Below are positions 1-7,615 of a stretch of 64,000 nt of DNA, piece by piece (position 1 is the stretch's first letter; every line of letters begins with the position of its first letter). The notes beneath the pieces are model-generated. The model saw only the letters and a program-made list of their open reading frames with translations. It had not been told where the DNA came from and did not search any database. Location: contig JAEPQK010000002.1 of the NCBI GenBank assembly GCA_017640615.1, positions 744,001-808,000 of the forward strand, written 5' to 3'. The DNA comes from Rhizobiaceae bacterium. Its GTDB lineage: Bacteria > Pseudomonadota > Alphaproteobacteria > Rhizobiales > Rhizobiaceae. The position numbers and the translations under genes are program-made.

Positions 1-2
1 GC

Positions 3-68
3 GACATATGGCTCACCGCGCGGCAACGTGACGTTCTTGTGTTTGAAACGCGCAACGAAAACGCATAG
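3..68 (+). CDS. possible C-terminal end of an upstream gene (partial)
   Basis: One frame stays open from the window edge to a TAG at 66-68 and encodes 21 residues ending in ETRNENA. It stops 39 bases before tatA, a normal intergenic distance. In many Rhizobiales scpB lies upstream of tatA, but I cannot match this tail to ScpB. The stretch is too short to prove coding. Confidence 0.25.
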   Translation, partial: DIWLTARQRDVLVFETRNENA

Positions 69-107
69 ATCAGGTTCAGGGAACCGAAAACCAGAGAGAA
101 TCTTATC

Positions 108-335
108 ATGGGTACCTTTTCCATCTGGCACTGGCTGATTGTGCTGGTCGTCGTGCTGCTTCTTTTCGGCCGGGGCAAAATTCCCGAGCTGATGGGCGAT
201 ATGGCCAAGGGAATCAGGAATTTCCGCAAAGGCATGACCGACGAGGAAGAATCGCCGGAAGATGCGAAGACCGTCGAGCACAAGGCCGATGAGCCAGTGA
301 GTGCCGCCAAGCAGAAAGCCGGCAAGTCGTCCTGA
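108..335 (+). CDS. tatA: Sec-independent protein translocase subunit TatA
   Basis: TatA forms the oligomeric pore of the twin-arginine translocase, which moves folded proteins across the inner membrane. The 75-residue protein shows the family layout: a short N-terminal transmembrane helix (about residues 5-20), the [12 protein letters not shown] hinge with the F-G pair, a basic amphipathic helix, and an acidic/basic tail. It is followed by tatB and tatC in the same direction. The length is typical of TatA/E. A likely Tat substrate in the same window is the solute-binding protein at 38716. Confidence 0.95.
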   Translation: MGTFSIWHWLIVLVVVLLLFGRGKIPELMGDMAKGIRNFRKGMTDEEESPEDAKTVEHKADEPVSAAKQKAGKSS

Positions 336-384
336 TCACATAAGGCCGGGCGCTCGCCGCCCGGCACCTGCGAAAGCCTGAGTG

Positions 385-999
385 ATGTTCGACATCGGTT
401 GGCCAGAGATGCTCGTGGTTGCGGTCGTTTTGATCGTGATCGTGGGACCCAAGGATTTGCCCGGAATGCTGCGCAATTTCGGGCGAACCACGACCAAGCT
501 GCGTTCAATGGCCGCCGATTTCCGCAAGCAGTTCGACGATGCGCTGAAGGAAGCCGAACTCGACGATGTCAAAGGCATTGTTGACGATGTGCGCAAGCTC
601 AATCCCGCTTCCGACATCAAGAAGGCGCTGAACCCGATACAGAAGGCGGCCGAGGATGTGCGCTCCGGCCTCGATGCCGCGATGCGTCCGCAGCCCGAGC
701 CGCAATCTCCGACCTCGGAACTGAACGGCGGCGGGGCGGCCAAAAAGCCGGCGGACGAGGCCAAACCTGAAGCTGCGGCAGCTTTGAAAACGGCTGCGAA
801 GACGAACAGCAGCTCTGCCACCGAGAAAGCCACGCCGGCGAAGAAGCCCGCTGCTGCCCGGAAAGCGGCGACCAAGCCTGCTGCAAAATCGACCGCTAAG
901 TCTTCCGCGAAACCAAAATCGCCCGCCAAAAGCCCGGCAAAGAAGGCTGAAAGCTCGAAGAAAGCCGCCGGCTCCACCAAGGGCGGAAGCGCCGCATGA
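385..999 (+). CDS. tatB: Sec-independent protein translocase subunit TatB
   Basis: TatB pairs with TatC to recognise twin-arginine signal peptides. The start MFDIGWPEM is the classic TatB N-terminus, so I use the ATG at 385 rather than the GTG one codon earlier. A single transmembrane helix (about 5-20) contains the conserved GPKDLP hinge, followed by an amphipathic helix. From about residue 125 to the end (204 aa) the protein becomes a low-complexity Lys/Ala/Pro tail with repeated KSPAKS and KKPAA-like units, longer than in enteric TatB. It overlaps tatC by four bases (ATGA), implying translational coupling. Confidence 0.95.
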   Translation: MFDIGWPEMLVVAVVLIVIVGPKDLPGMLRNFGRTTTKLRSMAADFRKQFDDALKEAELDDVKGIVDDVRKLNPASDIKKALNPIQKAAEDVRSGLDAAMRPQPEPQSPTSELNGGGAAKKPADEAKPEAAAALKTAAKTNSSSATEKATPAKKPAAARKAATKPAAKSTAKSSAKPKSPAKSPAKKAESSKKAAGSTKGGSAA

Positions 1000-1832
1000 G
1001 CACTGACGAGGAAGACATCGAGAAGTCGTCAGCGCCGCTGATGGAGCATCTGATCGAGCTGCGCCGGCGCCTGATGTGGTCGATCGGCGGGTTCTTCATC
1101 GCCTTCCTGGTATGTTTCTTCTTCGCCAAGCAGCTCTTCAACCTGCTGGTCATTCCGTTCCAGTGGGCCACGCAATGGGCCGGGCTCGACCCCAAGCAGG
1201 TTGAGCTCATCTATACCGCGCCACAAGAATTCTTTTTCACGCAGATCAAGCTTGGCATGTTTGGCGGGCTGGTCATCGCGTTCCCGCTGATTGCCGCGCA
1301 GATCTATAAGTTCGTTGCGCCGGGTCTCTACCGCAACGAGCGGGCTGCGTTCCGCCCGTACCTGGTGGCCACGCCGATCCTGTTCCTGATCGGCGCATCG
1401 CTGGTCTATTTTTTCTTCACCCCGATGGTGATGTGGTTCTTCCTGTCGATGCAGCAGGTTGGCCCCGAACAGGAAATCCAAATTTCGCTGCTACCGAAGG
1501 TTTCAGAATATCTCGGTCTGATCATGACCCTGATTTTCTCCTTCGGGCTCGTCTTCCAGCTTCCCGTGGTGACGACGCTGATGGCGCGCGTCGGGCTCAT
1601 CACCGCTCAGGGACTGGCCGACAAGCGCAAATACGCAATCGTGTTCGCCTTCGTGACGGCGGCGATCCTCACCCCGCCCGATCCCGTCAGCCAGATCGGT
1701 CTTGCGGTCCCGACGATCCTTCTCTACGAGGTCTCGATCTGGCTCGCCCGCCGGACGGAGCGCAAGCGCCTGGAAGCCGAAGCGGAAAGCGCCGAGCCTG
1801 AAGGCAGCGAAAATTCGGCAGCGGCGGAGTAA
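996..1832 (+). CDS. tatC: Sec-independent protein translocase subunit TatC
   Basis: TatC is the polytopic receptor for twin-arginine signal peptides. The 278-residue sequence opens with the conserved cytoplasmic HLIELRRRL motif, whose Glu (about residue 21) belongs to the signal-binding site. Six hydrophobic segments follow, with the family motif PDPVSQI near the end of the fifth helix region. An acidic C-terminal tail (EAESAEPEGSE) follows the last helix. The start overlaps the tatB stop. serS follows about 60 bases later and may be co-transcribed. Confidence 0.97.
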   Translation: MSTDEEDIEKSSAPLMEHLIELRRRLMWSIGGFFIAFLVCFFFAKQLFNLLVIPFQWATQWAGLDPKQVELIYTAPQEFFFTQIKLGMFGGLVIAFPLIAAQIYKFVAPGLYRNERAAFRPYLVATPILFLIGASLVYFFFTPMVMWFFLSMQQVGPEQEIQISLLPKVSEYLGLIMTLIFSFGLVFQLPVVTTLMARVGLITAQGLADKRKYAIVFAFVTAAILTPPDPVSQIGLAVPTILLYEVSIWLARRTERKRLEAEAESAEPEGSENSAAAE

Positions 1833-1891
1833 GCACTCCTCGCATCGGCTCGGGCCTGACATTGCTGACCGAAACGCATTGAGTGCCCGCC

Positions 1892-3181
1892 ATGCTCGAC
1901 ATCAAATGGATTCGCGAAAACCCTGAAGCTCTTGCCGAGGCGCTCGTTAAGCGCGGCTCGGACGAGGATGCCGCGAAATCCACCGTTGCCGATATTGTCG
2001 CCCGCGACGAAGCCCGCCGCACGCATCTCACCGACCTGCAGCAGAAGCAGGAGCGGCGCAACGCGGCGTCGAAGGAAATCGGCAAGGCGATGGGCTCGGG
2101 CGACAAGGATCTCGCCGAAAAGCTCAAAGCCGAAGTGGCTGCGCTGAAGTCGGACCTCCAGAATGGCGAGGCGAGGGAGCGCGAACTCGACAAGGCGCTC
2201 AAAGACGCTCTCGACGTGCTTCCGAATGTGCCGCTGGACGACGTTCCCGTGGGCGCTGACGAACACGACAATGTGGAAGTGCGCCGCGTTGGCGAACCGA
2301 AGCGCAGCAACTCGTCCAAAGAGCACTACGAGCTTGGCGAGGCGCTCGGCGACATGGATTTCGAGACAGCGGCCAAGCTGTCCGGTTCGCGCTTCACGAT
2401 CCTGAAGGGGCAGCTTGCGCGGCTTGAGCGCGCGCTCGGCCAGTTCATGCTCGACCTGCACACGACCGAGCACGGCTATACCGAAGTGCAGCCGCCGCTG
2501 CTGGTCAATGATGACGCGGCCTACGGGACGGACAAGCTTCCGAAGTTCGGCGACGATCTGTTCCGTACGACAGATGGCCGCTGGTTGATCCCGACGGCTG
2601 AAGTGCCACTCACCTACACGGTCGCAAAAGAAATCACCGACCACGGCAAGCTGCCGCTCAGAATGACGGCGCTGACCGCCTGCTTCCGCTCCGAGGCCGG
2701 CTCGGCCGGCAAGGACACGCGCGGCATGTTGCGCCAGCACCAGTTCTACAAGGTTGAGCTTGTGTCAGTCACCGACCAGGAAAGCTCGATCGATGAGCAT
2801 GAGCGTATGACGCAGTGCGCCGAGGAAGTGCTGAAGCGCCTCGAACTGCCGTTCCGCACCATGGTGTTGTGCACCGGTGACATGGGCTTCGGCGCCCGCA
2901 AGACCTACGACATCGAGGTGTGGCTGCCTGGCCAGAACGCATATCGTGAAATCTCGTCGTGCTCGGTCTGCGGTGACTTCCAGGCGCGGCGCATGGATGC
3001 GCGCTATCGCGGCGAGGGCGAGAAGCAGACGAAATTCGTCCACACGCTCAACGGTTCGGGCGTCGCGGTCGGCCGCGCATTGATCGCGGTGATGGAAAAT
3101 TACCAAAACCCGGATGGCTCCATCACGGTCCCTGAAGCCCTGCGCCCCTATATGGGTGGGCTGGCAATGATCGGAGCCTGA
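1892..3181 (+). CDS. serS: serine--tRNA ligase
   Basis: This class II aminoacyl-tRNA synthetase charges tRNA-Ser (and tRNA-Sec) with serine. The N-terminus [12 protein letters not shown] is diagnostic and fixes the ATG at 1892, three codons inside the longest frame. Residues 1 to about 110 form the long coiled-coil arm that grips tRNA-Ser, rich in Glu and Lys. The catalytic part carries motif 2 ([17 protein letters not shown]) and motif 3 ([20 protein letters not shown]). The length of 429 aa is normal for the family. Confidence 0.97.
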   Translation: MLDIKWIRENPEALAEALVKRGSDEDAAKSTVADIVARDEARRTHLTDLQQKQERRNAASKEIGKAMGSGDKDLAEKLKAEVAALKSDLQNGEARERELDKALKDALDVLPNVPLDDVPVGADEHDNVEVRRVGEPKRSNSSKEHYELGEALGDMDFETAAKLSGSRFTILKGQLARLERALGQFMLDLHTTEHGYTEVQPPLLVNDDAAYGTDKLPKFGDDLFRTTDGRWLIPTAEVPLTYTVAKEITDHGKLPLRMTALTACFRSEAGSAGKDTRGMLRQHQFYKVELVSVTDQESSIDEHERMTQCAEEVLKRLELPFRTMVLCTGDMGFGARKTYDIEVWLPGQNAYREISSCSVCGDFQARRMDARYRGEGEKQTKFVHTLNGSGVAVGRALIAVMENYQNPDGSITVPEALRPYMGGLAMIGA

Positions 3182-3185
3182 TACT

Positions 3186-3944
3186 TTGCGTATTCTCCTT
3201 ACCAATGACGACGGCATTCATGCAGAGGGCCTCGCGGTTCTTGAGCGCATTGCGCGTCAGCTCTCCGACGACATCTGGGTGGTGGCTCCCGAGGCCGACC
3301 AGTCCGGTCTCGCGCATTCGCTGACGCTTTCCGAGCCACTGCGATTGCGCAAGATCGACGACCGTCATTTCGCCCTGCGCGGCACGCCCACTGACTGTGT
3401 GATAATGGGCGTGCGCCGGCTGATGCCGGAGCCGCCGGATCTTGTGCTGTCGGGCGTCAATGCGGGTGCCAACCTGGCGGACGACGTCACCTATTCGGGC
3501 ACGGTGGCCGGTGCGATGGAAGGCACGCTGCTCGGCGTGCGCTCGATCGCGCTTAGCCAGGCCTACAACTTCGTCGAAGACGGGCGCGTCGTGCCCTGGG
3601 AGACGGTCGAGACCCACGCACCCCAGCTGCTGCGCAAGCTGATCGACACGCCAACGCCTGCCGGTGTGCTGCTCAATGTGAACTTTCCGCGCTGCGCGCC
3701 CGCGGACGTCAAAGGCGTGTCCGTCGCCAATCAGGGCAAGCTCGTCCACAATCTGGCGATCGAGGAGCGGCGGGACGGTCGCGGTTTCCCGTATTTCTGG
3801 CTGAAATTCGGGCGCGAGCAGACTGAAACCGTGCCGGGCACAGATATCGCTGCGATCCGCGACGACCGCATTTCGGTGACACCACTCCACCTCGACCTTA
3901 CAGCGCACGAGGTCATGGATCGTCTGGAGAAGGCGCTCGCATGA
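3186..3944 (+). CDS. surE: 5'/3'-nucleotidase SurE
   Basis: SurE is a metal-dependent survival-type nucleotidase acting on nucleoside monophosphates and short polyphosphates. The N-terminus RILLTNDDG holds the Asp8-Asp9 metal pair, and further family motifs include [20 protein letters not shown]. The length of 252 aa is typical. The start is an unusual TTG only four bases after the serS stop, and no alternative ATG preserves the metal site. The stop overlaps the pcm start by four bases, giving the usual surE-pcm stress-repair pair. Confidence 0.95.
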   Translation: MRILLTNDDGIHAEGLAVLERIARQLSDDIWVVAPEADQSGLAHSLTLSEPLRLRKIDDRHFALRGTPTDCVIMGVRRLMPEPPDLVLSGVNAGANLADDVTYSGTVAGAMEGTLLGVRSIALSQAYNFVEDGRVVPWETVETHAPQLLRKLIDTPTPAGVLLNVNFPRCAPADVKGVSVANQGKLVHNLAIEERRDGRGFPYFWLKFGREQTETVPGTDIAAIRDDRISVTPLHLDLTAHEVMDRLEKALA

Positions 3945-4594
3945 ATGCCGCGCAGGCCGACAAAGAGGGCTTTGTCGCGTTCCTGATGCGCATGCGCGCA
4001 ATAGGCATTGATGAAAAACGGCTGATTGCGGCAATCGAGGCGACGCCGCGTGCCGATTTTGTGTCCGGGCCATGGCAGGAGGCGATCTGGCAAGACCGCA
4101 TGTTGCCGATTGCATGCGGCGAGGCGATGGAGGGTATCGACCTTCAAGCGCGGGCGTTGGCGGCACTGGACATTCATGAAGGCCATCGCGTTCTGGAGAT
4201 CGGCACCGGCACCGGCTTTACGGCTGCTGTGATTGCGAAGCTTGCGGGTAGGGTGCTGACAATCGACCGCTACAAGCGGCTGTGCGCGGAAGCACAGCAG
4301 CGTTTCGAGGCGCTCGGCCTGCACAATGTGATTGTTCGACAGGGTGACGCCTCGCAGGGAGCCGCAGCCGACGGTCCGTTCGACCGGATTATTTGCTGGG
4401 CGGCCTTTGCCTCGCTGCCGCGGGGATTTGTAGATCAACTTGCCACCGGCGGCGTCATGATTGCTGCCATGGGCGAGGGCGACGGCGTCCAGACGCTTGC
4501 CAAACTCACCAAGCTTGGCAGCCGTTTCGAACGCGAGGACATATGCTCGGTACGGCTTCAGCCACTGCTCGAAGGCAAGGCCGCCGTCCTTTAG
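3941..4594 (+). CDS. pcm: protein-L-isoaspartate O-methyltransferase
   Basis: Pcm repairs isoaspartyl damage in aged proteins using S-adenosylmethionine. The SAM-binding motif [17 protein letters not shown] lies at about residues 85-100, followed by the acidic loop LTIDRYKRL. The N-terminal part has RADFVSGPW and LPIACGEAM, a diverged form of the usual active-site loop. The length of 217 aa fits the alphaproteobacterial family. It is coupled to surE by an ATGA overlap. Divergence of the substrate loop leaves a small chance that the substrate is not isoaspartate. Confidence 0.9.
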   Translation: MNAAQADKEGFVAFLMRMRAIGIDEKRLIAAIEATPRADFVSGPWQEAIWQDRMLPIACGEAMEGIDLQARALAALDIHEGHRVLEIGTGTGFTAAVIAKLAGRVLTIDRYKRLCAEAQQRFEALGLHNVIVRQGDASQGAAADGPFDRIICWAAFASLPRGFVDQLATGGVMIAAMGEGDGVQTLAKLTKLGSRFEREDICSVRLQPLLEGKAAVL

Positions 4595-4693
4595 TCCCAA
4601 TCTATCTGCGCTAGACCGCAGCCGCTTAACCGACCAGTAAGATTAACGCGGTTTAATGCCTGCACTGAATAAGTACCGGGTGTGGGTAGTGTT

Positions 4694-6070
4694 ATGCAGA
4701 GTACCATCCTGATACGGAATCGTCGCCGGCTTGCGCACGGTGCCGCAATTCTGCTTCTGGCAGGCATGTCGGCGGGCTGCAGTTCCGACCTCATGCGCTT
4801 CGATCACGGATTGTCATCGAACAACGCAGCGCAGCAACCTGTGTATGCGCAACAACAGGCAGCGCCGGTCTATCAGGACCCGCAGGCCTATCCGGGTGAC
4901 TATACCTCTGCGCAGCCGGAATATCTCGATCAGACGACGACCGCTTCGATCAACCGCGCACCAGCGGCGCGGCAGGGGCTGGTTCGCTCTACAGTTCGGC
5001 CCGATCGCCGGGCACCGGTACCCTCGGTGAATGTTGGTGCTGCCGCACCTGTCGCGCGCCAGCCGTTCCCGCAGCAGCCGGCGCAACAGGTCCGCACCGC
5101 CGGCGTCCAGCAGCTTCCGGCACCGGTTAACCCCGGCGTTTCGCGCCAGCCGCTGGCAGCACCCCCGGCTGACAATATCGACCGCACGGTCACGGGTTCC
5201 ATTCAACGCCAGCCTAGCCAGGTTCCAACCGCCGTCCCGGCGCAGCCGGTTCCGAACGCGTCGGCGCAACTGCCGGGCAATGTTCCGTTGCCGAAGAAAG
5301 CACCGAGCGAACGCGTCGCCGTGCTGCCTGAGCCGACTCGTGTATCGAAGGACAATCAGCAGGCATCGGCGCAGAAACCGGTAACCACCGGCTCCGTCTA
5401 TCAGGTCGTTGCCGGCGACACGCTATCTGCAATCGCACGCAAAACCGGCAGCTCGACCGCCGCGATCCAGCAGGCGAACGGCCTCGACAGCGCCATGATC
5501 CGCGTTGGCCAGAAACTGGTCATTCCGGGTGCGACGGTTCAAGCCAATGTCGCCTCATCGGTGCCCGCGGGCGTCGACCCGATCGTCACTGGCGGTGTGA
5601 CCAAGCCGGCCGGCGGCTACATCGCGCCAAAGGCGCAGAAGACCGAAATCGAGACGATGGTCGAGCGCGCCGCCGCCGCACCGGACGCAACCGGAGTAGG
5701 GCGCTTGCGCTGGCCTGTGAGTGGTCGCGTGATTGCCGCCTATGGCAGCCAGTCGGGCGGCAAACACAATGACGGTATCGACATCGCGGTGCCGGAGGGT
5801 ACGCCCGTGAAGGCCGCCGAAAACGGCGTCGTGATTTACGCCGGCGACGGGCTCAAGGATTTCGGCAACACCGTCCTGGTGCGGCATGAAAACGGCCTCG
5901 TGACCGTCTACGGCCACAACAGCAAGATCACCGTCTCACGCGGCACCACCGTGCGCCGCGGGCAGGAAATCGCGCGCTCCGGCCTTTCCGGCAATGCCGA
6001 CACGCCGAAGCTTCATTTCGAAGTCCGCAAGGACTCCGCGCCGGTCGATCCGGCGACCTATCTCGAGTAG
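4694..6070 (+). CDS. NlpD-like LysM/M23 lipoprotein, predicted amidase activator
   Basis: The ATG at 4694 gives a signal peptide ending in a lipobox (LLLAGMSAGC). A GTG four codons earlier is less likely. A Pro/Gln-rich linker is followed by a LysM peptidoglycan-binding domain (about residues 235-280, YQVVAGDTLSAIARKTG) and a C-terminal M23/LytM domain (about 345-455). The LytM zinc ligands look degenerate: NDGID replaces H-x-G-x-D, and KLHFE replaces the HxH motif, as in E. coli NlpD. I infer that it activates cell-wall amidases at division rather than cutting peptidoglycan itself. Its place after surE-pcm is conserved for nlpD. Length is 458 aa. Confidence 0.9.
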   Translation: MQSTILIRNRRRLAHGAAILLLAGMSAGCSSDLMRFDHGLSSNNAAQQPVYAQQQAAPVYQDPQAYPGDYTSAQPEYLDQTTTASINRAPAARQGLVRSTVRPDRRAPVPSVNVGAAAPVARQPFPQQPAQQVRTAGVQQLPAPVNPGVSRQPLAAPPADNIDRTVTGSIQRQPSQVPTAVPAQPVPNASAQLPGNVPLPKKAPSERVAVLPEPTRVSKDNQQASAQKPVTTGSVYQVVAGDTLSAIARKTGSSTAAIQQANGLDSAMIRVGQKLVIPGATVQANVASSVPAGVDPIVTGGVTKPAGGYIAPKAQKTEIETMVERAAAAPDATGVGRLRWPVSGRVIAAYGSQSGGKHNDGIDIAVPEGTPVKAAENGVVIYAGDGLKDFGNTVLVRHENGLVTVYGHNSKITVSRGTTVRRGQEIARSGLSGNADTPKLHFEVRKDSAPVDPATYLE

Positions 6071-6129
6071 CGAAAACAACAGCAATAAACGGCGCGGCCC
6101 GCCTGACCTCCAGTCCGGGCCGCAGACTT

Positions 6130-6160
6130 CCCCGCCCCCGCCCGGGCGGGGATTTCTTTT
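6130..6160 (+). terminator. rho-independent terminator after the nlpD-like gene
   Basis: Eight-base arms CCCCGCCC (6130-6137) and GGGCGGGG (6144-6151) enclose a six-base loop and are followed by ATTTCTTTT. The hairpin lies 60 bases after the nlpD-like stop and just before the end of the convergent DUF815 gene, so it should end the tat-nlpD transcript. Confidence 0.85.
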
Positions 6161-6165
6161 GTGGC

Positions 6166-7050
6166 TCAGTTCGAAGCGTCGTCCAGCCGCGCACCAAGCC
6201 GGCCGGCGAGGTCCTGGATGAACTGCCAGGCGACACGGCCGGAACGGCTACCGCGTGTCGTGGCCCATTCCAGGGCGTCTGCCCGCAGCGTCTCGGCGTT
6301 GATCTTCAGGCCATAATGCTTCACGTAGGCGTCGATCATCTCAAGATAATCGTCCTGCGAGCATTTGTGGAAGCCGAGCCACAGGCCAAAACGGTCAGAC
6401 AGCGACACCTTCTCCTCCACAGCTTCGGAAGGGTTGATTGCGGTGGACCGTTCGTTCTCGATCATATCGCGCGGCAGAAGATGCCGGCGGTTCGATGTCG
6501 CGTAGAAGACGACATTGTCGGGCCGGCCCTCGACGCCGCCTTCAAGTGCCGCCTTCAACGATTTGTAGGAGGTGTCGTCATTGTCGAAGGAAAGGTCGTC
6601 GCAAAACAGGATGAAGCGGTGCGGCGCATCCTTCAGCGAGGCAAGCAGCCGGGGCAGGGTGGCGATGTCCTCGCGATGAATTTCAATCAGCTTGAGCGCG
6701 GCGTCCGCTGTCCGCTCGCGATTGACGGTGGCATGTGCGGCCTTGACCAGCGACGACTTGCCCATGCCGCGCGCGCCCCACAACAGCACGTTGTTGGCCG
6801 GCAGGCCGGTTGCGAACCGCTCGGTATTGTCGACCAATATGTCGCGCACGCGGTCGACACCGCGAATAAGAGACAATTCGATCCTGTTAACGCGCTGGAC
6901 CGGGTCGAGCCGCACAAGTTCGGCGTTCCAGACGAAGCAATCCGCAGCTGCAAAATCGATCGGCTGCGGTTCGGCCGGCGCCATGCGCTCAAGTGCCGCG
7001 ATCACACGGTCGAGCTTCTTGCCAAGCGTATCGATAGGCTGGTCGTTCAT
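6166..7050 (-). CDS. DUF815-family AAA ATPase
   Basis: The predicted 294-residue cytoplasmic P-loop ATPase has Walker A GARGMGKSS at about residues 90-98 and a Walker B-like FILFCDDLSFD, both typical of the DUF815 family. The ATG at 7050 (MNDQPIDTLGKK) is preferred over an upstream GTG at 7092. It is transcribed opposite to its neighbours nlpD and yajC, a placement seen in other Rhizobiales. The biochemical role of DUF815 proteins is not established, so none is assigned. Confidence 0.88.
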   Translation of the reverse strand: MNDQPIDTLGKKLDRVIAALERMAPAEPQPIDFAAADCFVWNAELVRLDPVQRVNRIELSLIRGVDRVRDILVDNTERFATGLPANNVLLWGARGMGKSSLVKAAHATVNRERTADAALKLIEIHREDIATLPRLLASLKDAPHRFILFCDDLSFDNDDTSYKSLKAALEGGVEGRPDNVVFYATSNRRHLLPRDMIENERSTAINPSEAVEEKVSLSDRFGLWLGFHKCSQDDYLEMIDAYVKHYGLKINAETLRADALEWATTRGSRSGRVAWQFIQDLAGRLGARLDDASN

Positions 7051-7223
7051 TTGTCCGTCACAATACGGGAGCCGATGCGGGGGCTCTAACACGCGCCAGC
7101 ACCTGCGAAAAGCCGCCCATGGGCGCTGTTCGTCGGTTGCAAAGGTGGCGCGACGAACTATATTCGCGCCGAATTCGGCCAGGCTCGTTTCAGGGCAGCC
7201 GTCAGACTTCTCAGGAGCTTTTC

Positions 7224-7568
7224 ATGTTTGTGACACCGGCATACGCGCAGACCGGCGCCGGCGGGCCCGATATTCTCGTCAGTATCCTGCCCTTCATCCT
7301 CATTTTCGTGATCATGTACATGCTGATCATCCGGCCGCAGCGTCAGCAGATGAAAAGGCGCGGCGAAATGCTGGCGGCGATTCGTCGCGGCGATGCCGTG
7401 GTTACCGGTGGCGGCCTGGTGGGCAAGGTTACCAAGGTCATCGACGACAACGAACTCGAAGTCGATCTCGGCGGTATGAAGGTCACTGCTCTGCGGTCCA
7501 CGATCGCGGAAGTGCGCGTGAAGGGCGAGCCTGTCGCCAACCAGAACGCGAAAACCGCCAAGAAATAG
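7224..7568 (+). CDS. yajC: preprotein translocase subunit YajC
   Basis: YajC is the small accessory subunit of the SecDF-YajC complex. The start at 7224 (MFVTPAYAQ) follows an AGGAG ribosome-binding site at 7213-7217, and the longer upstream frame has no such support. A single transmembrane helix lies at about residues 18-38 and ends in the family motif IIRPQRQQMKRR, followed by a cytoplasmic domain with VTGGGLVGKV. The length of 114 aa is usual. secDF starts 47 bases downstream. Confidence 0.95.
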   Translation: MFVTPAYAQTGAGGPDILVSILPFILIFVIMYMLIIRPQRQQMKRRGEMLAAIRRGDAVVTGGGLVGKVTKVIDDNELEVDLGGMKVTALRSTIAEVRVKGEPVANQNAKTAKK

Positions 7569-7615
7569 CCCCAATCGCGGCTGATCGGCGGACAAACCGC
7601 TAACGGACGAACCTC

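Noticed and set aside
336..980. 214-residue minus-strand frame opposite tatB
   Set aside because: It is a shadow of the GC-rich tatB tail, with Ala/Phe-rich low-complexity sequence and no homology; tatABC accounts for the region.
4626..4656. Possible CtrA box (TTAAC and TTAACGCGGTTTAA) upstream of the nlpD-like gene
   Set aside because: Spacing between TTAA elements is six rather than seven in the better copy, so the match to TTAA-N7-TTAA is not good enough to annotate.
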